Shown piece after piece: positions 36,867-48,367 of a stretch of DNA of 64,000 nt. The notes under the pieces were generated by a model that was not told where the DNA came from, ran no database searches, and saw only the letters and a program-made list of their open reading frames with translations. The DNA is taken from NCBI GenBank assembly GCA_022925895.1, contig JAKSYS010000181.1, forward strand, positions 30,349 through 94,348, read 5' to 3'. The position numbers and the translations under genes are program-made. This stretch comes from Fragilaria crotonensis (taxonomy: Eukaryota; Bacillariophyta; Fragilariophyceae; Fragilariales; Fragilariaceae). How positions within the stretch are numbered: the stretch's first letter is position 1; each line of letters opens with the position of its first letter.

Positions 36867-38663
36867 ATGGGAATGTCAGTTTCTACGATGGCAATGTCGC
36901 CAGAGTCTTCCAGTTCGTCTGTTGTCTTTGACGAAGACGAACCTGAAGATACGGTGACCTGCTCTTCCATTCTTTCCCCCAAATCAGGTCCTTTTGGTCG
37001 ACCTTCGCCACGAATCAGTCTACTTCCATGTACACCAGCGGCTTTACGCGATGAAGAAAAGGAAGAAACCACCTCTTCCTTCCACGTACCTGCCTCGTCG
37101 TCCTGGCCTTCTCTAACAGAACTTGCCAGTGTGGTAGGTGCTGAATCTTACTATACCAAGGACGAGTTGGAAATGCCGGATGGCGATTTGCCTACGGAAG
37201 AGAGTGATTTGAGGCCAGCACTCTCAGCCGTGCGCCAGTTCTGGATCGTAACGACTGCTGCGCTGCCCTGGATGACAGGTACTGCCATTAATCCACTCTT
37301 GCGAGCAGCCTATTTGAGCCAGATGAATCGTCCCTACAGTCATGGACTGTCAACTGTCACATTGGTACTCCCGTGGCTCGAATCCTCGGAAGATCGCGTA
37401 GCTTTGTATGGAGACGAATGGAAGGATTCCACTCAAGCCGATCAAGAGGACCACATTCGACGCTGGTTGGCGAAATCGCTTCCACTGGAAGCCGATCTCG
37501 ACCAGGGTGGCGTTATAATATCGTGGTATGCCGCTAGATATCACGCTCGCTACGCCAGTATCTTCGCTATGGGTGATATTTGCTCTCTCTTTGGAGACAA
37601 GAAACTTGATGTTTGCTTTCTAGAAGAACCAGAACACTTGAACGTGTACCGTGCGCCAGGAAAGCGACTCTGGACAGAGATCTTTCGACATGTCGTTGGA
37701 GTGGGGCATACCAATTATGTGGCATGTAAGTCCTATTTCATGCATTGATTAGATGTGACGAATCTGATACTTTGTCGTTTGAACATACTTGCTAACCCTC
37801 ACGCTTTTTCTCCGACAGATGTACAGAAGGAGTCACTGGTGGCATCAGCTTTCACATACGGCTTGTCGTCGTGGATGGTGAAGGCATACTGTCACAAACT
37901 TATTAAACTTTCACCCGTGTTACAAACGTACGCTGAAGAAAAGGAGGTGGTTTCGAATGTTCATGGCATTCGAGCTGAGTTTCTTAAAGTGCCTCCACCA
38001 AAAAGTGGCGTTTACTTTTTGGGAAAACTGCTCTGGGCCAAGGGCCTGGACATGCTACTCAAACTTGAAAGAGAACATCGTCGACGAACCGGCGACTATT
38101 TCCATATCGATATCATCGGTGCGGGCCCAGACCAAGAGGAGATTCAAGCATCCTTTGACGCCAAGAAGGTGCCTGCACAATTCGTGGGACGAAAGGATCA
38201 TTTGGAGTACTGTGCTGGCTACAAAGTTTTTGTGAACCCTTCTCTATCCGAGGTGCTCTGCACAGCAACCGCTGAAGCCATTGCAATGGGAAAATTCGTC
38301 ATAATTCCAGTGCATCCCTCCAATACGTTTTTCGAAATCTTTCCCAATTGCCTCCTTTACAGGAACACGAAGGAATTTATAAGCTTTCTCAAGTACGCTC
38401 TGAACCATGCACCAGAACCGCTCTCGGACGACTTACGGCATACCTTGACATGGGAAGCCGCCACCGAACGCTGTCTTGAAGCCGCTGTTATCACCCGACG
38501 CGACGCCAAACGTCTCGATCGCGTTGGACAGACAAAATCCTCTCGAGATCTCGCCAAGCTACACAATGATCTGAATCGTGGTGCCAAGGGAAACGTCTTT
38601 CGAACCATTTTGGGCGCGGGACCTGTGGCGAATCAACATGCGTTTGTGACTGCATGTTCTTGA
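36867..38663 (+). CDS. DGD1: Digalactosyldiacylglycerol synthase
   Basis: Adds a second galactose to monogalactosyldiacylglycerol to make the plastid lipid DGDG. Two exons: 36867-37725 and 37819-38663, with a 93-bp intron GTAAGT...GACAG; the split codon gives Tyr in HTNYVAY, which matches the DGD family's HTNYxxY. The first ATG in frame is 36867. Family motifs: VTLVLPWL, MGDICSLF, FLEEPEHLNVY, WTEIFRHVVGVGHTNY, then the GT4 C-terminal domain with YFLGKLLWAKGLDMLL, VFVNPSLSEVLCTATAEAIA (E-x7-E nucleotide-sugar region) and the HPSNTFF segment. The first 90 residues are low-complexity (Ser, Glu) and unrecognised; targeting to the plastid envelope is expected but no clear bipartite presequence is seen. 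DGD1 versus DGD2 type was not decided. Confidence 0.92.
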
Positions 38664-38902
38664 GCTCACGCATCAGGGACGAGCGCTTGTCATGCTCGAT
38701 TGTATTTTTACATGCATGTATTCATGTGGTAAATGTCGAATAGGTTGACGAACTGTATTCCAGTATGTAGTGTGAGTGTGTATAGCCAATGCTAGTAGTT
38801 CTGCAACTGTTTCCCATACAAAACTTAGTTTCGATTCTATGTGTACATGCATGTGAGAAATGTAACCCCGATGAACTCGGTCTCCTATATCCAAAAATCC
38901 AC

Positions 38903-39745
38903 TCATAGTTCCATATCATTTGTGGGAGACACGATGCGTGCTTGGATTGCATTGTCCATCCGAGAGTCAGGTGATGTCGTCGTCATCATCGTTGCCGTTG
39001 TCATGACGATGGACTCAACATCGTGGTACTCCTGTAGTTGTTCCTGTTGTTGTTGAGGAAGTGTGTGCCACGGAATGGCAAACCGTGTCACACGAGGCTT
39101 GTCGGCAAGTGTGGTTCGAATAATTTTAGAAACATCGTGCATATCCATGGTAGTAGTGGTCGGGGTTGTCATTAGGATTTCCATGTCATCGTTATCGCTG
39201 TCGCTGCCATGCAAATTTTGGAATGGTTGTTGCTGCAGCTGCCGTTGTTGTTGCTCTTGTTGTTGTTGCTCTTGATGTTGTTCGTCTTCATGTTCATTGT
39301 TGACATAGTATCCGATTCTGACAAATTCATGATTCTGATACGAACATGCAATCAGAACGACAGTGACACCCAAAAGTTCTGGGAGTGTTGCTGGGTCAGG
39401 AGCATCGGCTTGCAATACAAATTTGTGGCAGCCTGCCGTGACGGGCCCCACCAAAACTTCTTCCAACGTTTGATCGTATTCACTCGACTCGGAAGATCCA
39501 ACGTAGATGACTTTCCATTCCAAGTCTATAAAGAAAAGGAATGGAGAAGAGTGTGTGTGAGAGGATGGAAGGTTAGGTTGTAGACGTGTCGCATATCGTA
39601 TTTAAAAGACAAGTGATTATCACAGTCGTTTCTCACCTTCAGCTAGATCTTGTAAACATTCGAATGTAATCTCGAATTGAAAGGGATTGTCGAAATAGGA
39701 AGGATTATCAAGGACAACCACGTTGGTAACATTGACGAGCGACAT
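38903..39745 (-). CDS. ASF1: Histone chaperone ASF1
   Basis: Binds histones H3-H4 for chromatin assembly. Exon 1 (39745-39637) encodes MSLVNVTNVVVLDNPSYFDN and continues to LQDLAE; a 111-bp intron (39526-39636, GTGAG...TATAG) is followed by DLEWKVIYVGSSESSEYDQ. The conserved core is complete: VGPVTAGCHKFVLQADAPDP, then LGVTVVLIACSYQNHEFVRI and GYYVNNEHED. Behind it the usual conserved LRE-x-PP segment is replaced by a glutamine-rich tract (QEQQQQEQQQRQLQQQ) and a Thr-rich region. KPRVTRFAIPWHTLP near residue 180 fits the family's VxRFPIxW element. Roughly 243 residues. Intact, with no frameshift. Confidence 0.95.
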
Positions 39746-40255
39746 GATTTGAATCGTATACGGCGTTTCGTTTAAGATTGCAATTTGGTACAGTTCTGTA
39801 CAGCGCTTTTTAGTGCGTCAAGTGGATTGAAGGGAAAAGTGTGAGATAAAGAAAAAGTGTGTTGCCTCGACTTAAACGCCTTGAATTTCTACGATGAGAT
39901 TTGGTATAAAATTGTCGTACGAATCTGAAATCGATGGCGCGGCCATTCAACCCCTAACCCTTTCAATTCGACGATGTTGGTCATCCACTGCAACCTCAAA
40001 TTACACAACATACCATACCTCATACTGTAGTACACTGTATCGCAGGGGTACTACGGTATGTAACAGTACTGTGCGTGTATCTCAACGAAAATCGACCAAC
40101 CATATAGCTATATTATTTATACAGCACTCGGCGTAATACGGAATACTTATCATTACCTATGCTATTACTACAAATACAAGAACCCGATTCCATGAACGAA
40201 GTGAAAACCAGTGGAAGCACGAAAAATGGCAGCGTTGAAACGCCACCACAGTCGA
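39746..40255. other. Intergenic, promoter side of ASF1
   Basis: About 0.5 kb between the ASF1 start and the 3' end of the sulfotransferase-like gene; short GTAC words at 40020-40065. No gene is seen. Confidence 0.4.
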
Positions 40256-41551
40256 TTACAACGGCTGCGGATGTCTGTAGCCAAAGGTCTGCATTAGCTC
40301 ACCGTCCAAGAACAGTCGCGCGGCTAGGTAGTCGCGTTTGTCGAAGCCGCCTCTGATAGGGTGTTTTTTCCCGTAGTTGATCCAGGCTCCCACCATATCA
40401 GTCCGATCCTTTCTCACGACCTTACTAAGGAACTCCTTGGCAGACTTGACACAATGTGAAAACGGTTGATCCGTTCGAATGACGCCTCCAGCACATTGAC
40501 ATACTTGCGTCGTGACATTCTCAGCGTGAAAGATTAGGTCTTCATTCCGGACCATTAAAAAGGGAAATTTAGCATCCTTCCAATACTCATGATACCAATC
40601 ATTCCAAAGGTGAGCCAATGAATCATAAGTGTCGTTCGCGACCCTGACATTGACGGGTTTCATGGATTCTGCGCTCACAACTAAATGTGGGCAGGTCGCT
40701 GGATGTTGCCACCTAGCCCCATAGCTGTGCCGACACATACTTGCCATCCACGTGTAGGGGTGCCGTATTGCAACGATCGGCAGGACTGATTTCTTTTTCT
40801 TCTTGAAGAAATCATCAATAGTATAATGGAGGCGCTTCCTAGCAGGGGTGTGTTTGCCCCAGGGGACTTGCCACAGTATGCCATGTGCAGCTGTAGGGTC
40901 CATACGCCACTTCTCAACAGTTTCATTCCAACCATAGTATTTGACTCGTTCTGGTATCTTGCAGTTCTCTCCCAGGAGCTGCACTAATAGATTGGTTCCG
41001 GAATTAAACATACCAGCGCCTCCAATGAATCGTTTACGGGCAGGGACCTTGGCACGGTAGCGTTCACACTGGTCCAAGCCATAAATTCGAGGAGCGCTTC
41101 CAATATTTTGTACTATATCATTCCATGTAGGTAGCGATTGGAGTGTGGCATTGTCGAGGTCCACGCCGGCGTCGGCAAACCGTCGCCTGACGAATTCGCG
41201 AGCGTCGTGGGGCGACAAACGTGGCTGGAATTCCTTTACTGGACCGTCCTGTTCCGCATAATTCTGCAGGACAACATCAAGTTCGTTGATTATCACACGC
41301 TTTGCTTTCAGTGCAGCCTTCGCCGCAGCGCTCATTGAATCTGATGACCTGTTGTTTGTCACGACCATGTACCTCAGATTAAGTGCTACGGAAAGAAACA
41401 AAATGAGCTTGATGACCCGATGGCAGAAAGTATCACTAAGCCGAATCGTTCGCTTCACTCCCCTGCTTCTCCGCAGGGGTACGACGTCTTTCTCCCGAAG
41501 GATTGAAGGCGGCAAGCTGTTCAGTGTCCCAAGACGTCCCAATGCTGCCAT
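40256..41551 (-). CDS. Sulfotransferase-like type II membrane protein, paralogue 2
   Basis: 431 residues from the ATG at 41551 (MAALGRLGTLNS). I chose this start because the neighbouring paralogue begins in the same way; an earlier in-frame start codon would add 28 residues. A single hydrophobic anchor (VIKLILFLSVALNL) follows about 45 basic residues, as in Golgi type II enzymes. Catalytic motifs: GGAGMFNSGTNLLVQLL (sulfate-donor-loop-like) and VAIRHPYTWMASMCRHSY (3'-phosphate-like). Conserved Cys residues (NCKIPE, CPHL, QCAGG) recur in all three copies. The frame is unbroken, so this is the reference copy of the local family. It is transcribed away from paralogue 3, 220 bp away. Confidence 0.78.
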   Translation of the reverse strand: MAALGRLGTLNSLPPSILREKDVVPLRRSRGVKRTIRLSDTFCHRVIKLILFLSVALNLRYMVVTNNRSSDSMSAAAKAALKAKRVIINELDVVLQNYAEQDGPVKEFQPRLSPHDAREFVRRRFADAGVDLDNATLQSLPTWNDIVQNIGSAPRIYGLDQCERYRAKVPARKRFIGGAGMFNSGTNLLVQLLGENCKIPERVKYYGWNETVEKWRMDPTAAHGILWQVPWGKHTPARKRLHYTIDDFFKKKKKSVLPIVAIRHPYTWMASMCRHSYGARWQHPATCPHLVVSAESMKPVNVRVANDTYDSLAHLWNDWYHEYWKDAKFPFLMVRNEDLIFHAENVTTQVCQCAGGVIRTDQPFSHCVKSAKEFLSKVVRKDRTDMVGAWINYGKKHPIRGGFDKRDYLAARLFLDGELMQTFGYRHPQPL

Positions 41552-41771
41552 TGCACCCGATATATAGATGAAAACGAGTGATGAATATGTATGGGATATG
41601 CAATATGCATATATACAGACATACATGAACGCCAATTATGTGATACAGTGCTCCTGCTACTGTAAACAAGGTACTGGTACTGTTCTCGCATTAGGCATAC
41701 AGTAAATGAGAAACTTCCGTAAAGCGATGAGCGATGAGCAACAATGACAAGTGCAAGATACTCCGGACACA

Positions 41772-43094
41772 ATGGCAGCATTGGGAAGTCATGGAACAAT
41801 CAATAGCATAGCCCCATCAATCCTTCGGGACGAAGGCGTATTCAATCTCCAGAGAAACAAGGGGGCGAAGCGAACGATTCGGCTTACGAAGACGTGTTTC
41901 TATCGGATTGTCACGCTGATTTTGTTCCTAGCCGCATCACTTAACCTGAGGTTTTTGCTAATGACAAGCAACAGCTCTTCAAGTCCAAAAAGGGCGGCGA
42001 CGACGACTCTCCAGAAGTCAAGGCGCTCGAATGTCAAACAGCTTGATGCTCTCCAGCAGAAGTACCCGGAACAGGACGGTCCAGTAAAAACACTACCTCC
42101 CCTCTTATCTCCCAGTGAAGCTCGCGAATTCGTAAAGCAAAGGTTTGCCGATGCCGGTGTGGACTCTTGACAATGCCACACTCCAATTGCTACCAACATG
42201 GAATGATATAGTGCAAAATATTGGAAGCGCTCCTCGAATTTATGGCTTGGAACAGTGTGAACACTACCGTGCCAAGGTCCCAGCCCTGAAACGATATATT
42301 GGTGGCGCGGGTATGTTTAATTCCGGAACCAATCTATTGGTGCAGCTCCTGCGAGGAAATTGCAAGATTCCAGAACGAGTATCATACTACGGTTGGAATG
42401 AAACTGAGCCGACATGGGGCCTAACTCCTAGTGAAGCGCATGGCATGTTACGACAAGTCCCTTGGGGCAAACACACACCGGCTTGGAAGCGACTCAATCA
42501 TACTGCTCGGAATCAAAAGACAATCGCACCATCGACCCATTCTTTGAGAGCAGCAAGAAGTTCGTCCTCCCGGTAGTTATGATACGCCACCCCTTCACAT
42601 GGATGGCTAGTATGTGCCGGAAGGGCTATGCGGCTCTATGGCCCCATAGAAAATCCTGTCCAAATTTGACTAACAAAGGAGATCCAAAAAAACCTGTCCG
42701 CGTCAGGGTGACGAACGAGACCTACGACTCCTTAGCTCACTTGTGGAATGATTGGTATCGTCATTACTGGAAGGATGCTGACTTTCCCTTTCTCATCGTC
42801 CGACATGAAGACCTAATCTTTCACGCCGAGAACGTCACTACGCAAATTTGCCTATGTGCTGGAGGTGTCATTCGAAGCGATCAACCTTTTTCACATTGCG
42901 TCAAATCTGCCAAGGTGAATCAAACAAACTTGTCGGGGCATAATCTAACCGATATGGTTGGGGCCTGGATCAAGTACGGGAGAGAACTCCCAGTCAGAGG
43001 CGGTTTTAGCGAAAGCGACTACGTAGCGGCTCGACAGTTCCTGGACGGTGAACTGATGCAGACCTTTGGGTACAAACATCCGCGAACGGTATAA
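41772..43094 (+). CDS. Sulfotransferase-like type II membrane protein, paralogue 3 (two frameshifts)
   Basis: Closest relative of paralogue 2, arranged head to head with it. It starts MAALGSHGTINS, has the same basic N-terminus (GAKRTIRL) and anchor (IVTLILFLAASLNL), and carries the same catalytic motifs (GGAGMFNSGTNLLVQLL; VMIRHPFTWMASMCRKGY) and C-terminus (FLDGELMQTFGY). Compared with paralogue 2 the frame slips at about 42165 (one surplus base before LDNATLQ) and again at about 42500-42525, after which the original frame returns. With both slips corrected the whole protein aligns end to end. It is either a young pseudogene or an error-affected working copy. Confidence 0.75.
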
Positions 43095-43438
43095 TCGACT
43101 GCGGTTGGTAGAGCGGCAGATTGCTTGGCATGGACGACGACACGATCCATACCTTGCGAAGCTCGCCTTTTGAAACAAAAAACATTCACTTCCCAGTTTT
43201 GACAACAAGTGATCATAAAACCTGCATGGGGTCCTTAAAATTTTGTTTATCAGTCAGCCAAATTTCCATCACTAACTCATGTGACGCGCTGATATCATGG
43301 TCGGGCACCAATCGCGCATCGTCTACTTCCATCGTCGCACATCATCCGGCACATCAGCATACACCATTCGGCCTAATCATCCATGGCTGCTTCGTCCATA
43401 TGTGTGTGTCAAGTTATACCATTCCTCCCGATCTTCGC

Positions 43439-44574
43439 TCACAGTTTCTTGGCATCAAGTTCCACAAACGTGCGAGCTCGTGGATATCGTTGGCGATACA
43501 GTTTATTGTAGGTTTCACCAATGACACGTTCTTGTTCGGGTTCAAGTTGACCTTGATTCAAAATTTCGAGAATGCCCTCAAACTGCATTTCCGTCATGTC
43601 GGGTCCAGCATTCTTGAGCCACGGGTCCAAATCATCCACATGTTGTGGGACCCACGAGGCATGGTACCAACCATTGTAGGCCAATCGTTTGGCGTTGCCG
43701 GTGACATTGTGTGATACGCGGGTAACGAAATGCTGCGATTGTGTTGTGGGTTTGAAAATGATGAGTGTGTTGAAGGATGCCTGAAGGTAGGAGTGGTTGG
43801 GATGTCCACTGCACCAATACAAGGCACCGCCCCATTCTGGTTTCCAGTCCTCCCTGGTAAGATGCCAGACAAAACTAAGACTACGTTGATGTTGATGGTC
43901 GGAGTGTGGGTTCGAATAGTCGCCGGGAGCGTAATAGCTTGGTGCTGCACTGGTGTGGCCTGTGCAGTCCAAGGATGTAAAGTCCGACATGAACTGCTTT
44001 GTCTCTGCGGATGTGAAGATTCGTTGCGTTTGATTGAGAAAGGCGCTGTAGTTGGCTTTGGAGTAAATGTTGTGATGGTTGAATGAAAACCATCGTCGAC
44101 GGAGGCTCGGTACAAGGAATACTTTGTATTCATGAGCTCTTCGTGCATCGCTTCGGCGAATTCGGCATCGAAGGCGTTGGGAATGACGACGACAGATCCA
44201 ATGTCCAACTGGTGTCGCATGGTATCGATTGATTTGTGACGGTCCAGAATGTCTTTCCGAAGATAGTTGCCTAGGTTCAAACCCCTTTGAAATATGGGAT
44301 GTGCAAACGAGTAATCTGTTTCGTCAAAATCGATGCCATCGTTAACCGCAACTTCGACTACTTCGTCTGTTTGGACAAGAGGATGTGGTTGATCTTTGAC
44401 GTCATCAGTTTTGCCGCCATTGACTGCCGTTTCTGTCATGGTCGCAGTTGCAGTTGCCTCCGCAGCCGTCGTCATGGCGACTGGTAGAACTACCGGTAGC
44501 CAAACTGCGAATAGGACAAATACGCGTGTCAACATACGCATGGTTCCGAAGGAGCGTAGGTGCAATGATGCCAT
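43439..44574 (-). CDS. Secreted 2OG-Fe(II) oxygenase, prolyl-hydroxylase-like (one frameshift)
   Basis: The N-terminus has a signal peptide or anchor (VFVLFAVWLPVVLPVA). The catalytic domain at the C-terminal end is of the 2-oxoglutarate/Fe(II) type. YYAPGDYSNPHSDHQHQRS holds the His-x-Asp iron ligands, FVWHLTREDWKPEWGGALYW follows, and NTLIIFKP with SQHFVTRVS supplies the distal His and Arg. This layout is that of prolyl 4-hydroxylase-like enzymes of the secretory pathway, which would act on Pro-rich proteins such as the one 0.8 kb away; that link is inference. One T is missing from the run at 44087-44090, shifting the frame just before FNHHNIYSKANYSAFLNQ. The gene continues cleanly to the stop at 43439. 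Confidence 0.82.
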
Positions 44575-45383
44575 CCTTGTCTATTGGTCTTGCGTACAAC
44601 TGTGATGTTATTGTGCACCGTGTGTTGCGGTCAATTCGTATGATGGACAAGAGTATGTCATATATGAATTGAACAGATCGTTTTAGTAAAAGTCGTAAAC
44701 TCCCGTCGTGTGATATCGGATCTGGTGCTGTTGCGCTGTCTTTGTTGTACAGTACTGGAGTACTACTTACGAGGTGCATCTATGGGCTGTACCAGAACCG
44801 CAACACTGTGCTCGACGCAACAAGAAAAACTTCGTCGCCCCGAGGCATTTCTGATGCGCCGAATCATTTTCAGTGTCCAGCACTGTGTCTGTCAGGACGA
44901 AAATGTGAGCATGACGTGGCTGATTGATGATATGATAGCATGATACAACACTACACTACACTACCCTACACCACCACATGTTGACACTCGTTCATCAAAG
45001 ACAATATGCATACGTACAATTGTAACAGACGTTACAAGTACAAGTATGTACGGATGCGGGAGAATTATGCATATATGTGAATGCGCATGGTTCATATCCA
45101 TGGAAGAAATTTACAATTGCATTTGAAATGCATCCTACAGCATGCCGCATAGAATCTAAATATGCGTGCACAAAATACATGTCGAAACAACCGATTCCAA
45201 ACTCGCCTCAAGATCTTTCCTTGAAACTTGGGAAGGTTCGATGAAAGGTTCATGAAGATGCGTATAACGTCGTGTCAACGGATTCGAGATTTCAAGGCTT
45301 ACTACGGTCCTGAATGGTGTTGGAAAGTCTAATGGTAGTGTCCTTGGCGAACGAAATGGTAAACGTCTGTTTAGATAGTCAGA
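44575..45383. other. Intergenic, no gene seen
   Basis: About 0.8 kb between the oxygenase start and the 3' end of the Pro/Thr-repeat gene, both on the minus strand. A few GTAC and CTACAC tandem words (44950-44980) are present. No frame is credible. Confidence 0.4.
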
Positions 45384-48059
45384 TTAATGTCGCAACTTGA
45401 AGGGCGGCTCGTTATGTTTGGTCGGAGATACGACAGGTCGAACAGCAGTTCCATGTAACCTGGAAGGATATTTGTTGGTCGCAGTGGATGATCTGTCACT
45501 AGGTCCTCGTTCGAATACGTTGTTGCCATGGCTGTTAGGCTTGTCAATTGTGAAAGGAGATCGGATGGGTTGAGAAAATGTTGACGGCGATTTGTTTGGA
45601 TGAGGAATAGACGCCCGAGTTGGAGCAATATTTGACCCTTTCGGAGAATGAGTGGGAGTTTTAGTCCTGTCAATTGTTGGCGTTCGTTCCGACGGAGGTG
45701 TCGTTGGCGGTATTGGCGGATCCGACGGATTGGTCGATGAAAACCTTGTTACACCAATGTCCGGCCCTTTTGTTGTTGGCGACGACACAGTTGGTTCCAT
45801 TGTTGGAGGACGAATGGGCATTTCACTCGGCTCAGATGTTGGCGGTGTTGGCGGATCCCCCGGATTGGTTGATGGAAACGTAGGATGGTCCCTTGCTGAA
45901 AACGTAGGTGGATCGGTTGGAGGTCTGGTTGCTTGTTTAGTTGGCGGATCACTTGTGGGAGCAGGAGTTGGTTGTCGAGTTGGCGAGCCAGTCGGTGTAT
46001 CCGATGGTGGATCGGTTGGAGTTCCAGTTGGCGAGTCAGTCAATGAAGACGTTGGTGGATCTGTTGGAGGTCCAGTTGGTTGCTTAGTTGGCGGATCACT
46101 TGTGGGAGCAGGAGTTGGAGATCGAGTTGGCGAGTCAGTCGGTGCATCCGATGGTGGATCGGTTGGAGGTCCAGTTGGCAAGTCGGTCGGTGAAGACGTT
46201 GGTGGATCTGTTGGAGGTCCAGTTGGTTGTTTAGTTGGTGACGACGTTGGTAGATCGGTTGGAGTTCCAGTCGGCGAAGATGTTGGTGGATCTGTTGGAG
46301 GTCCAGTTGGTTGTTTAGTTGGCGGATCACTTGTGGGAGCAGGAGTTGGTTGTCGAGTTGGCGAGTCAGTCGGTGTATCCGATGGTGGATCGGTTGGAGT
46401 TCCAGTTGGCGAGTCAGTCGGTGAAGACGTTGGTGGTCCAGTTGGAGGTCCAGTTGGTTGCTTAGTTGGTGACGACGTTGGTAGATCGGTTGGAGTTCCA
46501 GTCGGCGAAGATGTTGGTGGATCTGTTGGAGGTCCAGTTGGTTGTTTAGTTGGCGGATCACTTGTGGGAGCAGGAGTTGGAGATCGAGTTGGCAAGTCAG
46601 TCGGTGTATCTGATGGTGGATCGGTTGGAGGTCCAGTTGGCAAGTCGATCGGTGAAGACGTTGGTGGTCCAGTTGGTTGCTTCGTTGGTGAAGAAGTTGG
46701 TGCATCAGTTGGAGGTCGAGTTGGAGCGTCAGTCGGTGAGGACGTTGGTCGGTCGGTTGGAGGGCCAGTTGGTTGCTTGGTGGGTGAAGACGTTGGTGGA
46801 TCGGTTGGAGGTCGAGTTGGCGGGTGAGTTGGTTGCTTAGTTGGTGAAGACGTTGGTGCATCAGTTGGAGGTCGAGTTGGCGGGTCAGTCGGTGAAGACG
46901 TTGGTGGATCGGTTGGAGTTCCAGTTGGTTGCTCAGTTGGTGAATAAGACGGTGCATCAGTTGGAGATCGAGTTGGCGGGTGAGTCGGTTGTTCCGTTGG
47001 TGAAGACGTTGGTGCATCAGTTGGAGGTCGAGTTGGCGGGTCAGTCGGTGAAGACGTTGGTGGATTCGGTTGGAGTTCCAGTTGGTTGCTCAGTTGGTGA
47101 ATAAGACGGTGCATCAGTTGGAGATCGAGTTGGCAAGTCAGTCGGTGTAGACGTTGGTTGGTCGGTTGGTGAATAAGACGGTGCATCAGTTGGAGATCGA
47201 GTTGGCGGGTGAGTCGGTTGTTCCGTTGGTGAAGACGTTGGTGCATCAGTTGGAGGTCGAGTTGGCGGGTCAGTCGGTGAAGACGTTGGTGGATTGGTTG
47301 GAGTTCCAGTTGGTTGCTCAGTTGGTGAATAAGACGGTGCATCAGTTGGAGATCGAGTTGGCAAGTCAGTGGTGTAGACGTTGGTTGGTCGGTTGGTGAA
47401 TAAGACGGTGCATCAGTTGGAGATCGAGTTGGCGGGTGAGTCGGTTGTTCCGTTGGTGAAGACGTTGGTGCATCAGTTGGAGGTCAAGTTGGCGGGTCAG
47501 TCGGTGAAGACGTTGGTGGATCGGTTGGAGTTCCAGTTGGCGGGTCGGTTGGCAAGTCAGTCGGTAAAGGCGTTGGTGGATCGGTTGGAGTTCCAGTTGG
47601 CAAGTCAGTCGGTGAAGACGTTGGTGGATCAGTTGGAGGTTCAGTTGGTTGCTTAGTAGGTGAAAACGTTGGTGGATCAGTTGGAGTTCCAGTTGGCGGG
47701 TCAGTCGGTGTAGAAGTTGGTAGATCCGTTGGAGGTCCAGTTGGCGGGCTTGTTGGTGAAGACGTTGGCGGATTGGTTGGCATAGGTGCGGGAGTCGACG
47801 TTGGAGGAGCGGTTGGCGATTGAGTCGGAGGCGATGTTGGAGCAGCGGTTGGTGGTGTGGTAGGTTTTGACGTTGGTGAGCCATTTGGCTTTCTTGCCGG
47901 CATTGACTGCGGCGGGGCGTCGCTAACAGCTAGATACCTGTTGCCTGACACGTTCGAGCCTGTTGCCAGACTATAAGTTCCATTTTGGTGGTTGAGCAAT
48001 GGAGCTGCTGATGATTTGAGAATCACCAACGGGCAAAGGAGTGCCAACGTGGGCTTCAT
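45384..48059 (-). CDS. Secreted Pro/Thr-repeat protein (frame broken in the repeat)
   Basis: The ATG at 48059 begins a signal peptide (MKPTLALLCPLVILKSSAAP). After about 55 ordinary residues come some 650 residues of tetrapeptide-like repeats of the kind PTDPPTSSPTDPPT, built from 12-bp units. A non-repeated C-terminal tail of about 100 residues ends NEPPFKLRH at the stop at 45384. Such PT-repeat proteins are found in diatoms and other protists as cell-wall, adhesive or matrix proteins and are likely glycosylated or hydroxylated; that function is inferred. The reading frame breaks at three points in the array: a TGA formed at about 47484-47486 where sister units have CGA, a missing C near 47371, and a surplus base near 47066-47068. 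No catalytic domain is seen. Confidence 0.75.
45890..47890. repeat. Pro/Thr-coding minisatellite with higher-order structure
   Basis: The + strand reads as variants of a 12-bp unit such as GTTGGTGGATCG / GTTGGAGGTCCA. Between 46942 and 47398 a higher-order unit of about 228 bp is visible. The marker GAATAAGAC falls at 46942, 47099, 47171, 47327 and 47398, with alternating spacings of about 157 and 72 bp, which indicates at least two amplified blocks. A second, larger repeating block with the marker GCGGATCACTTGTGGGAGC occurs at about 45945, 46090, 46322 and 46553. Confidence 0.88.
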
Positions 48060-48367
48060 CTTTTCTTTTTGATGAGGTATGTGAGATAGGCGGTGACCGG
48101 TGACTGTGGAATTCCACTTTGGGCTATCATGTCGGAATCTATAAAGGTCTCGTTTTTCCATGAGTAATTACGAGTGACATCTCCTTTTGTCGTAAAAGGA
48201 ATATTGGAAGGCCTATAGGATCGCAAGTTCTGTTCCTTCCCTTGAACCTTGGTGTCTGAGCTGGATTTGGTACAATGGCGCTTGAGTACTCGAGAACAAG
48301 TTCCTCCTCTCGCTCATAGTCTCGTGTACTCGGAATGCAATACACGAGATACCTTCAATTACCCTCT
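48060..48367. other. Promoter side of the Pro/Thr-repeat gene
   Basis: Short spacer between the Pro/Thr-repeat gene start and the piggyBac element. No frame of interest. Confidence 0.4.

Noticed and set aside
39209-39583. + strand frame starting with poly-leucine
   Set aside because: Antisense of the ASF1 glutamine tract (CAA/CAG read as TTG/CTG).
43085-43130. tRNA-like words (GGTTGGTAGAGCGGCAGA)
   Set aside because: It resembles a tRNA D-arm, but no acceptor stem, anticodon arm or TTCGA-type T-arm follows at the right spacing.
45652-46827. 391-codon Gly/Val-rich frame on the + strand
   Set aside because: It is the antisense reading of the 12-bp Pro/Thr minisatellite; a repeat unit divisible by three keeps all such frames open. 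It has no signal peptide or independent ending.
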